Below are positions 30,585 through 42,919 of a stretch of 64,000 nt of DNA, one piece after another; the first letter of the stretch is position 1; each line of letters begins with the position of its first letter. Source of the stretch: Cymbomonas tetramitiformis. Lineage: Eukaryota > Chlorophyta > Pyramimonadophyceae > Pyramimonadales > Pyramimonadaceae. The position numbers were made by a program, and so were the translations under genes. The DNA is taken from positions 1 to 64,000 of the forward strand of contig LGRX02035201.1 of assembly GCA_001247695.2 (NCBI GenBank), in the 5' to 3' direction. Below the pieces are notes generated by a model. The model did no database searches and had not been told where the DNA came from. It worked only from the letters and a program-made list of their open reading frames with translations.

Positions 30585-32420
30585 GGGTCCATGCGGTCCC
30601 GGGACCAATAGGGACCCATCATGGACCCCATATGGACCCGTATGGACCACATGGACCCCACATGGACCCGTGAAAAATGGATCACATGGACCCGTCGATG
30701 AAGCCTTCGGGCTTTTACCACTAGATTGGTCCAAAAGTTCCTATCGGTCCGGGGTGGGTCCCACACTTGGTACCACTGATTTCTCGGTCCATGCGACATT
30801 TCACCATGGGTCCATGCGGTGTTTCGTCGGTCCATGTGGGGTCCATGTGTCCATCGAAATCTCACCACGGATTCCTCGCCGCTGGCGTGGGGGACCTCGC
30901 ATGGACCCGTATGGCCATGCTTTAAGGCAGCATGTGGTGCATGGACCGACCCTGGACCGACCCCGGGCCGACCCTGGACCGACCCCGGACCGACCCTGGA
31001 CCAAACATGATCGCTCGGACCCAGGTTGGACCAGCACGGACCAAACCTCCGATAGGCGCCCAACCGTACGGACCATATATGGACCTCGCGTGGACCCCGC
31101 GTGGACCCCGCATGGACCCATGGGTGGAGCACTCGAGATGGACTGCACGGGGGAGGCGATGCGTGGACCTCGCATGGACCTCGCATGGACCCGGGAGTGG
31201 CGCACCCAAGATGGGGTGCGTGGTGAAGGCGATGCGTGGACCTCGCATGGACCCAGCATGGGCCCCGCATGGACCCGTAGGGTGGCACACCCGAGATAAA
31301 CTGCGCGGGGAAGGCGATGCGTGGACCTCGCATGGACCCGTGGTGTGGCGCACCCAGCATGGGTTGCGTGGTGAAGGCGATGCGTGGACCCCGCATGGAC
31401 CCCGCATGGACCAGTGGGGGCGCACCCAAGATGGACTGCACGGGGAAGGCGATGCGTGGACCTCGCATGGACCCGTGGGGTGGCGCACCCGAGATGGGGT
31501 GCGCGGGGAAGGCGATGTGTGGACCTCGCATGGACCCGTGGGGTGGCGCACCCGGCATGTGTTGCGTGGTGAATGCGATGCGTGGACCTCGCATGGACCC
31601 CGCATGGACCCGTGGGGTGGAGCACCCGAGATGGACTGCACGGGGAAGACGATGCGTGGACCTCGCATGGACCCGTGGGGTGGAGCACCCGAGATGGGGT
31701 GCGCGGGGAAGGTGATGCGTGGACCTCGCATGGACCCGTGGGGTGGCGCACCCGGCATGGGTTGCGTGGTGAAGGCGATGCGTGGACCTCGCATGGACCC
31801 CGCATGGACCAGTGGGTGGCGCACCCGAGATGTACTACACGGGGGAGGCGATACGTGGACCCCGCATGGACCCGTGGGGTGGCGCGCGATCAGAAATACG
31901 GTCTGACTGCTGGGTCAGCGACAGCGGCCTCAGCGGAAATCGAGTCCATGCGATTATTCGCCGGGGCCATGCGCTTATTAAGTGGAGTCCATGTAATTAT
32001 TAAGCGGGTCCGTATGCTTATCTTGCGGGTCCATACGATTATTCCGCCGGTCCATGTGGGTGGTAATAAGCGGGTCCATGCGACTATTGTGTGGGTCCAT
32101 ACGGTTATTCAGCGGGTCCGTGTGGTTATTTTGGGGGTCCATACGATTATTCGACGGGTCCATGCGGTCATTAAGGAAGTGCATGTGACAAAATGACCGC
32201 ACGGGGAAGGTGATGCGTGGACCTCGCATGGACCCCGCACGGACCCGTAAAAATATTTACACTGTACATATGTTACACATTTGTCAGTAAGAAACGGTTG
32301 GGTTGGTAGCATACTAATATTATCATACATCGAAAATAGGGGTATACAAAAGGTCCCCGATAGGTCCAGTACGGGTCCGCAATGGGTCCGGAACGGGTCC
32401 AGGGTGGGTACGCTCGAGGT
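30585..32420 (+). repeat. Left subterminal TGGACC array
   Basis: From about 31150 to 31880 the array is a 63-bp tandem repeat (GATGCGTGGACCTCGCATGG core), with some copies extended by a ~15-base CCCCGCATGGAC insert. From 31940 to 32170 it changes to a 21-bp type unit (GCGGGTCCATGCGATTATT) in the complement orientation of the right array. The 63-bp period is three times 21. Long open frames across it in several phases are an effect of a period divisible by three and are not genes. Confidence 0.93.
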
Positions 32421-32427
32421 CCATGCT

Positions 32428-35400
32428 TCAAGCGGCGTGATCATCTTCATCGTCAGCAACTTCACCAACAAAGTCAACGGTCCGGTCCAGAACCACCGCC
32501 AATATACCGGGCGTCTCTCTGATTCCCATAGGCAGTCGGCGGCGGTTCAAGGGTGTGATTGCTAAGCGCTTAGGCAGCCACGGTATTGGCACGATGCAAA
32601 CCTGGGACTCAATTTCTTCGGCTCGGATAATAGAATCCTTCGTGGCCCATGGCAAGTCGGTGCGTAGAAATACGGTCTGGCTGATGGGATCAGCGACAGC
32701 GGCCTCTTGAGGAAACCACCTGACTTTCACCAAAATGAATGGGTCGTGGCCGTGGATCGACATCTTGAAGACATCCAGCAACTCCGCGTACCTGATTGAT
32801 CAGTATAATTCTGGGTAAAATTTGAGATCGCCTAACTCAACTGAACGAATACAACGAGGGCAACATGTCGTCCCCATTAGACCGGGATGTGGGCGGGATG
32901 GGGGCACGCACCAGTCCTGATTTTCGTATTGGGGAGTGCGAATGCCGTCAACCATTTTGTGTCCAACGAATATATCTCTGAACTTCACAAGCATGTATCG
33001 CTGAATACTCTCCTTATGAAGGTCTTTATCACGAGCTCTGAACATGCTACGTCCAACCTTTACATAACTGTATCGTAAAAGTCGTGGCGGTGGCGAGGTA
33101 ATGAAGTTGATCTCTTCCGTGGTAAACTGCTTGACGACCATTCCTTCGCCATTGGGGTTCGGCTCCTTCCTCCACGTGCTGGCGTTGTCGAAGGTAGGGT
33201 CTACAAGACGCAACGGGGCAATCCACGGGTTTCCAGCAAGTCGTTGCCGACGGACACGTTGTTGATGCATCCTGTTTTGAGAATCAGGTGAAGACATTAG
33301 TCCGATGCGGGTCCCATGCCGGTCCTAGGTCCCGCCCCCATGGGGACATCGTTTCCGATGGTTCCAAAGGACGACTAGCGAGTGCGACTGACTATAAAAG
33401 TGATGCAAGTGTGGGTACAAACCGTCGAGATCGCTGATTTTCCGCCCTGATGTGTGCTGCAGCCAATTCAAACTGATCTCGAAGTTCGGCAAACCAATCG
33501 AAATGAAGGTACAGCCAGGATTTGATGTCCTTAATGGTATCTGAAGCCCAAAATATCGAACTTTATTTGAAGAACACGATATCGAAATGCAATACATGGG
33601 GCGGGGTCGGGGCGGGGTGTGGGACCGATGGGTCCGATATGTTGACTCAACAGGGGCGGCACGGTATCACATACCTTCTGATAGCAGCGTGCTCTTGCCT
33701 TGACGCTCCACCCCGGATTTGAGCATCATTGAAACCCGCAAAGGTTCGGGGAGTGGATATACAGGTGGCTTCGATCCTCGCGCCAAATCGCTCAACCCGC
33801 GACAAAGGTTTACGAGGCGCTCCAGCTCTATATTCTTCATGATGCTGGCCACCGGACTCGATCGCGTTTTGACCGCCCGTTTCATTCGGCCAAAGTAGTC
33901 CTCGAAGCAAAACATCCATAGCTCACGTGCTGGACCGTACATCATGAGCTGCGGCACGACATGAGTAAGGAGATGCTGCATCATCACCAAATCGGCTGGT
34001 GACATGTGATCTTCACCAAGCTTTAGGACCACTTTCACTCTCTCAATGAGACCTGGCATTTCCTGGAAAAGGCAAATAGCAGATCTCAAAAGGAAATAGT
34101 ATGGGTACAATATAGGTGCATGCGGACCTACAATGCCCACGTGGGTACTAAATCAGGGAGACGATCCGCCCCCATCGGGGCGGGGCCCCGGACCAAGATT
34201 GCTGCTAAACTAGGCAATGATGCTTTACCTTCAAAAGAATTGTAGGGCTGACAACCTCACGAACGATGGAGCATATCTCCCCAACATAATCCGCGTGCAA
34301 AGGCCTTTCCACGAGCCCATCCGGACCAGGCCAGCTCGACAGAACAGGCAAAATTCCTGAAGTCATCGCCGTGATACCCAATGCCGCCTTTAATCTTCGA
34401 GGAATGAAATTCTCGTTAGCCTTCAGTTGCATAAGCTTCTGGGGCAGTGGGCCCCATGATTTTGGTGCGCCCAGAACGTCACGTAACCACTCGGTCATGG
34501 CAATTCTCGACGGCTTCGACGGTGCCCACGGAGATGGTTTACCTGCAGTGGGCACAAAGCGACAGGTCAAGATTGTGCCCCTACTTGGGGCCCAGCTCCG
34601 TACCCGTTGGGGCTAGTGTGGGTCGGGACGGGTCCCACGCGTGGTACCCCTCGACTCTAGCAACTTACCAGCAAGTCGCTGAGCTGCTGTTCGAACACGT
34701 GTAGCATTGCGAGGTTGCGGAGGCGCAACAAGCCAGCCCCGATTGACCTTAAACTCTCTTGCAAAATTCCGACAATGCGCTGACCAGTTGCCACCACAAA
34801 TCGATTTGTGTAAGCGTTGGACCAAGTTGCTCAATATGTGCATCAAGTCCAAAAGGTACATGTATATGACGTTGAAGTACACCAATCTGGAGAACGCGCA
34901 AGGAGTTTTCACACCAAACTTCTTGAAGCTATCTTGTAACTGCTCTTTGGAAGCGCCGTTCTTCGCCATGCCTTTGTGCAACTGCTGTATTTGTCGGACA
35001 CGTTCATCGGTGTGGAGGTCAGTCTCGGTATCGCCACCTGGGTAAGTAAGTGTACAATCCATAATGAATTGCGTGGGGCAGATTGGGGGCGGGCTGTTGG
35101 CGGTACGGGGGCGGCTTGAGGGCGGGACAGGGGCGAGGCCAGGGCGGGACTCGGACAGTGCTTAGTAAGCACCAACGCTCCTATCACAAACTTCTCGGTA
35201 AACGAGACAGGTACAAGACGGTGGCGGGATGGAGGCCGCACGCCGGACCGACATGGGACCAGCATAGGACCGATCTATATGAGTATGATTGTACATCCAA
35301 GAATGGGCGGACCTCGTCGCTTTTGGAACCTCTCCAGAAATATCGTTTTCCCCATCTTGCTTTTCCCCCTTCCAATGCCGTTGATCAGGCACTTCAAGCA

Positions 35401-37234
35401 TCCCATAATGGCAGTCGCAGCCATTCGTCGGGATGCGTCCACAAGGCCAACGTAATCCATGAGTACCGCGTACACCATGCATCGAACTGTAAATGGTTCT
35501 TTCTCGATGACGTCGAAAACCGTATGACCAGTGGACCACAGTACCTCTAGCTCATCCACCAGGTGGTCGTAAAAGAGCGAAGTGTCGTTGGGCTTGCCCT
35601 CCGCAATCCCATACGTGAACACGTACTTGTGTCGTTCTTCCCCGGGCATGTTGCCAATCGTGAAGCAAATGGGCATGATGCTGGATAGCTGATCGTTGAA
35701 CGGGTTGATTCCATCCGCGCAAAGAATAATCCATAGATTCCGGCGGTCCGCGAAGAATCTGGGGAACTTCTGGACCAAAGCTCGGAGAGCAGGAGAATCT
35801 GCATTCGCAAGGCCGGGTCCAATGTCATTTCCCCATGGGTCCGGCAATTCGCCCTCAAATGTACCACATACCGAACCAACTATAATATCAAACTAATCGC
35901 TGATTGAGCTAGGATGACGAGAGATGGGTCCCACAGGTTTCCCTATACAGGGCGGGATAAGGGACCGATAGGGACGGGAAAGGTACTATGGGACACTCAA
36001 CAGGGCTGAGCAATTTTACATGATTCGCACCATGTATCCCGGTGACTTTATTTGTCTGGTTGTTCGTCAGGAAGCTTGGTCGCATCGAAGCTCCGCACCA
36101 TCGCGGCATATTCTGGACAGAGGAAGATGTACTCCAGCAGTGATTCCAAAGGCCAGTATCTGAAAATAGATCTTGCTCGACCGTTCGTTCTCACCCCGTC
36201 GTGTTCTTTTCCCAACCGATACCTCGAAGTCTTACACTTTGGACATTTGTCGAGCTCGCTGTGTTCACCCTTGTACATGATGCAGCCCTTGATGCACACG
36301 TGCACCTCATTGTACGCTCCGTAGAAGGGTTTAAACCGCTTCAATGTCTCGGGGTACGTGCGAGGAAGGACTTGCCGTTCTTCGTTGTTAAGGAGCCTTC
36401 CCCGGACGATGTCGAGAATAGATGCAAAGATGGACTGAGTCCCGTTGTGCTCGACCTGCATCTCCAAAAGGTCAAGTAACAGTCCGTTGATCTTGGAAAT
36501 GTCCTGCAGGGCGCCAACACTTCATCAGTCCATCCGCGCTTGGTACTAGAAGGATGCATGTGTAAAGTCATGGGGCAATATGGGTCCCCATCCGGTACCA
36601 TACATGGGACCGGGCCGTTCACACAGGTCCCGTATCGGTCCCATGTGGGTACCTTAACTTGCAAGCAGCACTCACTACTGTAACCGTACGAGGCGGTATG
36701 TACTGGTCCTAGACCGGTACCACGTCCCGTACCGATAGTTCCCCCACACGTTCCCAATGGGTACCACATCCTGAACACCGCACTCACCACATCGCCTTCG
36801 CCATCGGAATCATCCGCAGAGTCGTCGGTAAGCTCTTCCGCATCTTCATCCTCCTCGCCACCGCCTTCCCCGTCGCCGCTGTCGTCTCCGGATGACGATT
36901 CGCCATCATCATCACGTAGTTGTTTCCCAAACCCCAAGTCCTCGATGTGTTTCGCCAACGCTTCAAAGTTGGATATCACCTCGGCTTCCCGAGGGGTATG
37001 GTCACGATCCGCACCGCCCATCTCATCATCTCGGGGAGATGATCGCTCATTCTCTTCTTCGAACTCCTGTTGCGGAATGAATACACCATATTGTTTGACA
37101 TGTCGGAGAATTTGACGGCGGCCAAGTTCACGTGTCGTAAGCCCTCGGTGGTGGCATTGATTACACGGACAAATGCCATACTCTGAAACGTAGCGTCCAG
37201 GGCGGCTTCCTTGTATGCCCTGTGGAGTCGCCAT
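32428..37234 (-). CDS. CACTA-type (tnp2) transposase, about eight exons
   Basis: Coding blocks on the minus strand, 5' to 3': 37234-~36785 (an ICPCNQC zinc-binding start, then a Ser/Asp/Glu-rich region); ~36506-36048 (HVCIKGC...CPKC, a second Cys motif typical of tnp2 N-termini); ~35870-35275 (DGINPFN then MPICFTIGNMPGEER, the core of the Transposase_21 family); ~35062-34670; ~34570-34205; ~34140-33667 (LMMYGPARELW..EDYFGRMKRAV, the DUF4218 block found in CACTA proteins); ~33297-32800; and 32781-32428 (DPFILVKV.. end). Exact splice sites were not all resolved. The protein would bind the subterminal words and catalyse excision and insertion. No single block has an obvious internal stop, so the gene may be functional. 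Introns are rich in GGACC/GGTCC words. Confidence 0.75.
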
Positions 37235-38470
37235 CTATCGTCACATAGACAAGTGCCAAACCATTTTATCCAGCATGTTGCAGGTAGAACGCCTGCAAAA
37301 GGTCGTACACGCTGGGGTGAGTAAGTGTTTAAAGCGAGCAGTACTATACGGGGGCGGGGTCTCGGACCGATAGGAATCACTCAGTCCATAACCGGTCCCG
37401 AACCCCGGACCCGTAGGAACCATGCCTTGGACCCCACACGGACCCGTCGGTACCATGTCTGGGACCCCACATGGACCCGTCGGTACCATGCCTTGGACCC
37501 CACACGGACCCCACACGGACCCGTTCGGAATCCACCGCAGCAAGACGCCGCAACCCTAATAAACCCTATGGTCCCATAGGTGGAACACAGCCCGCCCCTA
37601 TGGGGTAAAGTAAAAAACAACTGGGTCTAGGGCGTGGGTCCAGGTCCATGTGGTCTAAAAATGTCTGACCATGCATGGACCTCGCATGGACTTGCCAAAT
37701 AACCCGTTGAACCACTGTGGGACCGACGGCATGGACCCGTAATGAAGCCTATGGGACCGACGCACAGGTGTTTTTGCCTTTTTTTGCTTAAAAAAGTGCA
37801 TTTTGGGGTTACGCGTTACACATGGACCTCGCTTGGACCGACCAGTGTTAAAGGCTCGCTCTTACCCTGCCCCCGTGAGGATTAGCGGGTCCCCGAGATT
37901 TTACAAAAAAAACAACTGGGTCTAGGCGTGGGTCCGGGTCCATGTGGTGCAAAAATGTCTGACCATGCATGGACCTCGCATGGACTTGCGTCGGACCACT
38001 GTGGGACCGACGGCATGGACCCGTAATGAAGCCTATGGGACCGACGCACAGTTTCACATTTTTGGGGATTCGAGTCACATGGACCTCACGTGGACCTATC
38101 TAAAGAACGTCGGCGAGGCAAGCAGCGGTGTAAAGAATTCCTCGTTGAGAGATAGCGAAAATCGACCCAAAAATCGAAAAAAACAAAATTTGGGCACTAA
38201 AAGGGGCAGGTTGATTGCAATATATCCTGCCAAACAAAAAAGCAAAAATGTTTTTTTCCCGTGAGATATCGGCATTTTTGTGCGTGCGATTTTTTCAAAT
38301 CGAACTAAAGGGAAAAAATCGAAGAACAGGTGCTCTGTGGGAATGCTTTCCTGTTCCAGCGAACGGTGCAATTGACGGACCAGATGAACCCCCCAGTCTT
38401 AATCGGACGGTCTCCATGAGTTACTGAAACTCAAAATGGCATGAAGGCGTGGGTGGGCACCCATAACGCC
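37235..38470. other. Intergenic spacer of CACTA element, promoter region
   Basis: Lies between the two divergent genes, so it probably holds both promoters. A ~150-base segment is present twice (37613-37770 and 37908-38052: ACTGGGTCTAGGCGTGG ... CCATGCATGGACCTCGC ... GGGACCGACGCACAG). GGACCC words from the terminal arrays recur throughout 37330-38100. Confidence 0.5.
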
Positions 38471-38556
38471 CCTTGTGCACTACCCGCGTCGTTGGCGGCA
38501 ATCGCCCATCGTGCCACATGCACGGGGAACTGCCAGTAGAACACAAGGGGAATCGT

Positions 38557-38647
38557 GGGTGCCCATGCCTCCAAGGGGATTCGAACCCCTCACCCTCACG
38601 TGAAACGCGTTCGGCTTACCAACATTTGACCACTCGGCCAAGCACCC
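38557..38647 (-). tRNA. tRNA-like sequence (pseudogene or SINE head)
   Basis: On the minus strand TGGCCGAGTGG (38630-38640) is a perfect A box and GGTTCGAATCC (38577-38587) a perfect B box of a tRNA or RNA polymerase III promoter, spaced as in a long-variable-arm (Leu/Ser type) tRNA. GGGTGCT and a near-complementary GGCACCC bracket it. The 3' acceptor strand is displaced by about ten bases and the D and anticodon stems pair poorly, so it is probably a tRNA pseudogene or the head of a short retroelement, not a working tRNA. Confidence 0.45.
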
Positions 38648-38778
38648 ACGATGATGGAAATTCGCCGCACGGCAGCAATTATATTCATAAAACCGCATGC
38701 CCTACCGAGAGCACTCTGAAACGAACTAGAAAAGAAAAAAAGAAATTGAGACCTGCAAATTTGAAATCGCAGCCCACC

Positions 38779-41088
38779 ATGTACCGATACAGAGACAGTC
38801 CCATGCGAGTTGACTCGATCGCGTGGACCGACGTTGGACCTCGATGGAACCAATGCTGTCCACCTTGGTACAATGCCTCGCCTGGCGGCGCAGAAAGTCA
38901 AAGAACTTTGAATTCTTTGAAGACCTTCGTTCCTCGCACTACCGCCTCACAACCTCAGTCCTCACAGCCTCACGCACAACCTCCGTCCGTCCACGCAGCA
39001 CAGACATCGATGGGACCTTCACGCAAGACACGCAGCAAAGACGAGAAGAAACTGTCTTCCCGGCAGACGACCCTCCCTCAGTCTGGAAACACCCAGCTGG
39101 GGGAGCTCATGCGCCAGTTTGCAGCCCAGCAGCAAGAAATGCAGGGTCTCCGGCAGCAGCTGGCAGCAGGGCTTGCTGGTGCTGGTGCTGTGCCTGCGCA
39201 GCACCCGGCCGTCAAGGTGGAAGCGGGTGCTACAGGCAGCGCGCCTGGCGATGCGGGGGGGGTCTTCCACACGACAAAGGAAGCCCCCAGCATCTCGTGA
39301 AGTCATTGCAGCGGTCGACAAATTTAGTTTGCGGAAATAATTTAAGAAGTGGAGTATGGGCCCCTGGATGCACCATCTCCACGCTGGAGGAAGAGAGCCT
39401 GGACGAAGCCGTTGAGGCGATCAAAACGGCGACGCCAGGCTTCTCGTACGAATGCGTGCGGGATTACATAAAAAACCGACTGACATATATGAAATGTCAG
39501 ACCACCACCTTGGGGAGGTGGAAGCTAAAGACCACAAAAGAATGCCCGACGGGTTTTTTCCAGCGTTTTGACGGCCCGGCCCGCGGCGTCCGGGTGGCAT
39601 CGGACGCCACCGGCGAGCTGCCCGGCAAGAAGACCACCGAGACGGTGCTGAATTACTTCGACGCCGGGCAGCCCACGGAGGGGCCCCTCTTTGAAGCCTT
39701 CTGGGCACTGGAGGGGGTGCAGTACGTCAAGCCCGCCGACGTGCAGCCCGCCAACTTGGGGAAGCCCGCCGCCGGGCTGGACAAGGATCAAGGGGAGAAG
39801 ATCCCTGCCCCAGTCGCGCCCGAGAAGCAGGGCAAGGAGAAGAAGAGTTCGTTCGTGTGGCCACTGGTAAGCAAACATACCTGTTATGTTTTTTTACCCT
39901 GGACCCCTTTGTTTTAAGAGGGACGGTACAGGGGCCACGTTTAGCCCTCGTACCGAACCCACGCTGGACCGACCCACAGTGTGGTAGGGCCGCTCCAGCT
40001 GAACTGCAGTGTGTGAGTGTGGGTACGATGTCGCTGACTGCTATTGGTTTGGGGCTGGGTCGCAGGCGGATGACTCCACACTGGTGCTCGGGTCATTCGT
40101 CGCCGTGCACCGCATCCGCTCCAAATCCGTTACCCCCTTCCCCGAGGAGTTCGCCTCCTCACTCCTCGACTACGACAACGATCGGTTCGAGTTGTGTTAC
40201 GGGGTGGTGGAGGGGGTCCCCGGGGGGAGCAGTGTGAATATTGCCAAGGGGGGCAAAATCCCCAAGGACGTCGTGGAGGTTTTGCTCAAGTTCGGAGTAA
40301 AACCTTCCCCCCACGACGAGAACGACGAGGCCGGGGACCATCACGACCGCATCCTTGCGATGCACGAGTTATCCATCACGAAGTTGCTCGCTCTCCCCTC
40401 CAACTCAGAAAAAAAAATAAACAAAACAGAACTCCAGCACGACGCCAAGTCGATAATGGAGGCAGGCATCCTGGTGTGGTGAGTAACCCTTCAGTTCACA
40501 CGTTTTGCCCTCTGTAAACCTGGGCCCGTTTACCTCTGTAAACCTGGGTCCCGCACGGTCCGGTGTTCTGCCCGCACCCCGCCCCCGTATGTCCTGTATG
40601 GTCCCACGTGTCGCCCCAACCCCGCCCCAGTATACTCTGTGTACTGTATTGAGGTGTGGTGTGTCTACGTATGCAGGTTGCCAGTCAGTAACGTCAAGCT
40701 CAGCAAAAATGCCTCTAAGGTATTTGCTGGTATGAAGGTGCAGAGCGCCAAGGAAGCTTCCGAACGAAGTACTGCCAGCCACGCCGCCAAGGAGGCCCGC
40801 AAAAAGGCGGCAAAGGAGATGCTCGGCAAGGCCAAGAGGAGAGCGGATGGGGGCGACGAAGCCGAGAAAAAGAAGAGGAAAAAGGGCAAGGCAGCTGTAA
40901 CGGAGGAGGCCGAGGAGGCCAAGCAGGCCGAGCAGGCCGGGGAGGTGGTGGAGGACATGGAGGCGTCCGGGGATGGTGATGAGAATGGTGATGAGGCCTC
41001 GGATGGGAATGGAGAGGATACGCAAGACGAAGATGCGCAAGACGAGGAGGGGGCACAGGCAGGGGATGATAGTGGTGACGAAGAATAG
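38779..41088 (+). CDS. Second CACTA gene (TnpA-like position), multi-exon
   Basis: The likely start is the ATG at 38779 (MYRYRDSPMRVD). Coding blocks: 38779-~39290 (Gln/Ala-rich, ending in a QQQEMQGLRQQLA coiled coil); ~39340-39866 (LDEAVEAIKTATPGFSYECV to SSFVWPL, followed by a GTAAGC donor); ~40000-40480 (CECGYDVADCYWFGAGSQAD to GILVW, followed by a GTGAGT donor); ~40676-41088 (Lys/Ala-rich basic then Glu/Asp-rich acidic tail, TAG at 41086-41088). The joint near 39300 is unresolved: three frames overlap there. In En/Spm elements the second gene encodes a DNA-binding protein that recognises the subterminal repeats; position suggests the same role here, but no sequence family is recognised. 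Confidence 0.5.
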
Positions 41089-41169
41089 CAATCATTTTGT
41101 GTAGAACTGCCGTACTGTTTTTGCCGTCCTGACCAGTTCACTTGTAAATATTGTTTATAATTGCATTGT

Positions 41170-42715
41170 ATACTAAAATAACCATATGGACCCGCTGAAT
41201 AACCATATGGACCCACATAATAATCGCATGGACCCGCTTGCAGAGCACATGGACCCGTTTTACAATCGCATGGACCCGCTTAATACCCACACGGACCCGC
41301 CGAATAATCGTATGGACCCACAAAATGATCACATGGACCCGCTGAATAACCGTATGGACCCACAAAATAATCGAATGGACCCGCTTGCAGAGCACATGGA
41401 CCCGTTTTACAATCGCATGGACCCGCTTAATACCCACACGAACCCGCCGAATAATCGTATGGACCCACAAAATGATCACATGGACCCGCTGAATAACCGT
41501 ATGGACCCACAAAATAATCGAATGGACCCGCTTGCAGAGCACATGGACCCGTTTTACAATCGCATGGACCCGCTTAATACCCACACGGACCCGCGAATAA
41601 TCGTATGGACCCACAAAATAATCACACGGACCCTCTGAATAACCATATGGACCCACATAATAATCGCATGGACCCGCTTGCAGAGCACATGGACCCGTTT
41701 TACAATCGCATGGACCCGCTTAATACCCGCACGGACCCGCCGAATAATCGTATGGACCCACAAAATGATCACATGGACCCGCTGAATAACCGTATGGACC
41801 CACATCATAATCGAATGGACCCGCTTGCAGAGCACATGGACCCGTTTTACAATCGCATGGACCCGCTTAATAACCACATGGACCCGCCGAAGAATCATAT
41901 GGACCAACAAATAATCATATGGACCCGCTGAATAACCGTATGGACCCACAAAATAATCGTATGGACCCACAAAATAATCACATGGACCCGCAGAATAATC
42001 GCATAGACCCACATACTAATCACATGGACCCGCTTAATGCCCACGTGGACCCGCCGGATAATCATACGGACCCGCTTAATACTCACACGGACCCGCTAGA
42101 TTATCGCTTGGACCCGCCTAAATACCACATGGACCTGCCGAGTAATCATATGAACCCATCGAGCGAGCGCCCAAACGGGGGTGGGGGGGGGTCCATGCTG
42201 GGTCCATGTGATGCATTCCCTACGGGTCCATGCGAGGTCCATGCGTCGCATGGACCCGTAGGAATGTCTGACCATCGGACCCATGTGGCCCTCACCGGTC
42301 CATGTGGGGTCCATGTGATGATAACTGAGTGGTCCCCGTGAAGTCCATGTGATTGTACCTACCGGTCCATGCGGGGTCCATGTGGGGTCCATGCGTCGCA
42401 TGGACCCGTAGGAATGTCTGACCATCGGACCCATGTGGCCCTCACCGGTCCATGTCGGGTCCACATGCTACGTACACACTAAGAGGTATCACATGGACCC
42501 CACATGGACCCGTAGGGAGGGTCCATGTGAGGTCCATGTGACTGAAAACCGTATGGACCCCACATGGACCTTCAGTGGACCCCATATGGACCCCTAGGGA
42601 GAAATGTCTGACCATTTGGGGCATGCGAGGTCCATTCCAAGTCCACGGGGGTCCACGTGAGGTCCATGCGGGGTCCATGTGATTTATGAATCACATGGAC
42701 CCGTCCCTATTTGGT
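41170..42715 (+). repeat. Right subterminal TGGACC array with 147-bp higher-order unit
   Basis: From 41180 to ~42130 the basic unit is 21 bp (ATGGACCCGCTGAATAACC type). Seven variant 21-mers form a 147-bp higher-order unit: the word CGTATGGACCCACAAAATG starts near 41309 and again 147 bases later. Beyond 42135 the array becomes GC-richer (GGGTCCATGTGGGG words), mirroring the outer part of the left array. Confidence 0.93.
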
Positions 42716-42722
42716 AGGGTAT

Positions 42723-42919
42723 ACCAACCATCTTATCTTCATTGATCATTACATATCTGATCATATCGCCATTGAGCAATGCCTATTCTGTGAGATTATA
42801 TATCACGAGGTATTTCATTAGTGCACATTAAACAATTGTAGTGCAACAAAGATCATCAGCTCTTCATCATACCAAAAGGTTGAGTTGTTGTCAATTGATT
42901 TTTCAGACACCATTTCTCA
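42723..42919. other. Interior of nested LTR unit, no gene
   Basis: Short AT-rich segment between the CACTA-like element and the next TIR element. Nothing recognisable. Confidence 0.4.

Larger units (their letters stand above)
30568..42719. mobile_element. CACTA-like (EnSpm) transposon with giant subterminal arrays
   Basis: Ends are inverted repeats: CCCTACCAAATA at 30568-30579 and its complement at 42708-42719, with similarity continuing for ~26 bases into CGGGTCCATG. The flanks are TAT on both sides (30565-30567 and 42720-42722), the 3-bp duplication typical of this superfamily. Inside are a multi-exon tnp2-type transposase on the minus strand and a second multi-exon gene on the plus strand, the two-gene plan of En/Spm. 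About 1.9 kb at the left and 1.5 kb at the right are tandem arrays of a TGGACC-containing word. The element is 12,152 bp and sits inside the LTR unit 9360-48933. The terminal bases CCCTACC differ from the canonical CACTA. Confidence 0.88.

Noticed and set aside
30461..32196. Open frames of 300-377 codons on both strands
   Set aside because: They lie over the TGGACC array, whose period (63 bp) is a multiple of three, so several phases stay open by chance. The peptides are simple repeats.
38473..38778. N-terminal extension of the second CACTA gene from 38473
   Set aside because: It reads through the tRNA-like sequence and has no protein-like composition; the ATG at 38779 is better.
41180..42130. 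CRISPR-like regular repeats
   Set aside because: Contiguous 21-bp tandem units with no unique spacers, inside a eukaryotic transposon; no cas genes.
41138..42341. Open frames of 140-172 codons with MDPLNNRMDP-type repeats
   Set aside because: Same effect in the 21/147-bp array; no start context, no non-repeat content.
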